This document shows positions 63,981-64,000 of a stretch of 64,000 bases of DNA, piece by piece. Made by a program: the position numbers and the translations under genes. Under the pieces are notes generated by a model that did no database searches, had not been told where the DNA came from, and worked only from the letters and a program-made list of their open reading frames with translations. Origin of the DNA: Arsenicicoccus cauae (lineage in GTDB: Bacteria; Actinomycetota; Actinomycetes; Actinomycetales; Dermatophilaceae); contig NZ_WLVL01000016.1 in assembly GCF_009707125.1 (NCBI RefSeq), positions 62,001 through 126,000 of the forward strand. Direction: 5' to 3'. Each line of letters begins with the position of its first letter. Position 1 is the stretch's first letter.

Positions 63981-64000
63981 GTCAGCATCCTTGCATCACC

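Overview
The window is a contiguous piece of a high-GC (about 70% or more by eye) actinobacterial chromosome, most likely from the order Micrococcales and perhaps Intrasporangiaceae-like. The support is mycothiol synthesis (mshA), two LLM-family F420-type enzymes including an Fgd homologue, CarD, SenX3-RegX3 with PhoU, Rpf-type transglycosylases, an HbhA locus, DUF3263, DUF4032 and DUF2516 proteins, and many leaderless -10-to-start arrangements. Genus is inference. There is no phage, plasmid, CRISPR, rRNA or intact insertion sequence; the window reads as mostly core genome.

Layout, left to right. 1-5.3 kb: the end of an EamA transporter, groL under tandem CIRCE operators, an unknown protein, a P1 (S58) peptidase and a DUF3263 protein. 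5.4-8.9 kb: a MacB/FtsX-type ABC permease and its ATPase. 9-13.8 kb: ung with an SGNH hydrolase, an LLM oxidoreductase, an acyl-CoA dehydrogenase and an SDR. 13.9-16.8 kb: a TPP riboswitch followed by thiO-thiS-thiG-thiE. 16.9-23.3 kb: a lipoprotein remnant, fgd, a Cds1-like PLP enzyme, DoxX, a YbaK-type deacylase, a small unknown, an ABC exporter with an atypical P-loop, and hsp20 behind a HAIR-like operator. 23.5-26.1 kb: tRNA-Thr(UGU) and two rpf-like genes, each preceded by its own ydaO-type (c-di-AMP) riboswitch. 26.3-31 kb: a Ser/Thr kinase with a multi-pass membrane domain, a CBS protein, and otsA-otsB for trehalose. 31-39.4 kb: a malto-oligosaccharide uptake locus (malE-malF-malG-GH13-lacI one way, msiK-type ATPase the other) with TTGCAA operators between.

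39.6-47 kb: DUF4032 and RDD proteins, cysS-rlmB, a roughly 0.85-kb stretch holding pieces of three unrelated genes, then carD, ispD and ispF. 47-50.9 kb: a lipoprotein, senX3-regX3 and divergent phoU with a PHO-box-like repeat between. 50.9-56.9 kb: gpmA, ybjN, mshA, a methyltransferase-like gene, and a LacI regulator facing an MFS transporter across nested palindromes. 56.9-64 kb: an HTH regulator-hbhA-dtd-DUF2516-hydrolase set, a BKACE-family enzyme, a nitrobindin-like protein-Fur-YgfZ operon and a polytopic membrane protein.

The clearest functional units are thiamine thiazole synthesis under TPP control, maltodextrin import and hydrolysis under a LacI repressor, trehalose synthesis, phosphate-responsive two-component control, heat-shock control (CIRCE and HAIR), and riboswitch-controlled cell-wall lytic proteins. 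No complete new defence or biosynthetic system is evident. The most unusual signals are a recurrent heptamer GTATGNC with an odd link to tyrosine codon choice, the paired riboswitch-rpf modules, a 26-bp perfect palindrome after hsp20, and the fragment island between cysS and ispF.
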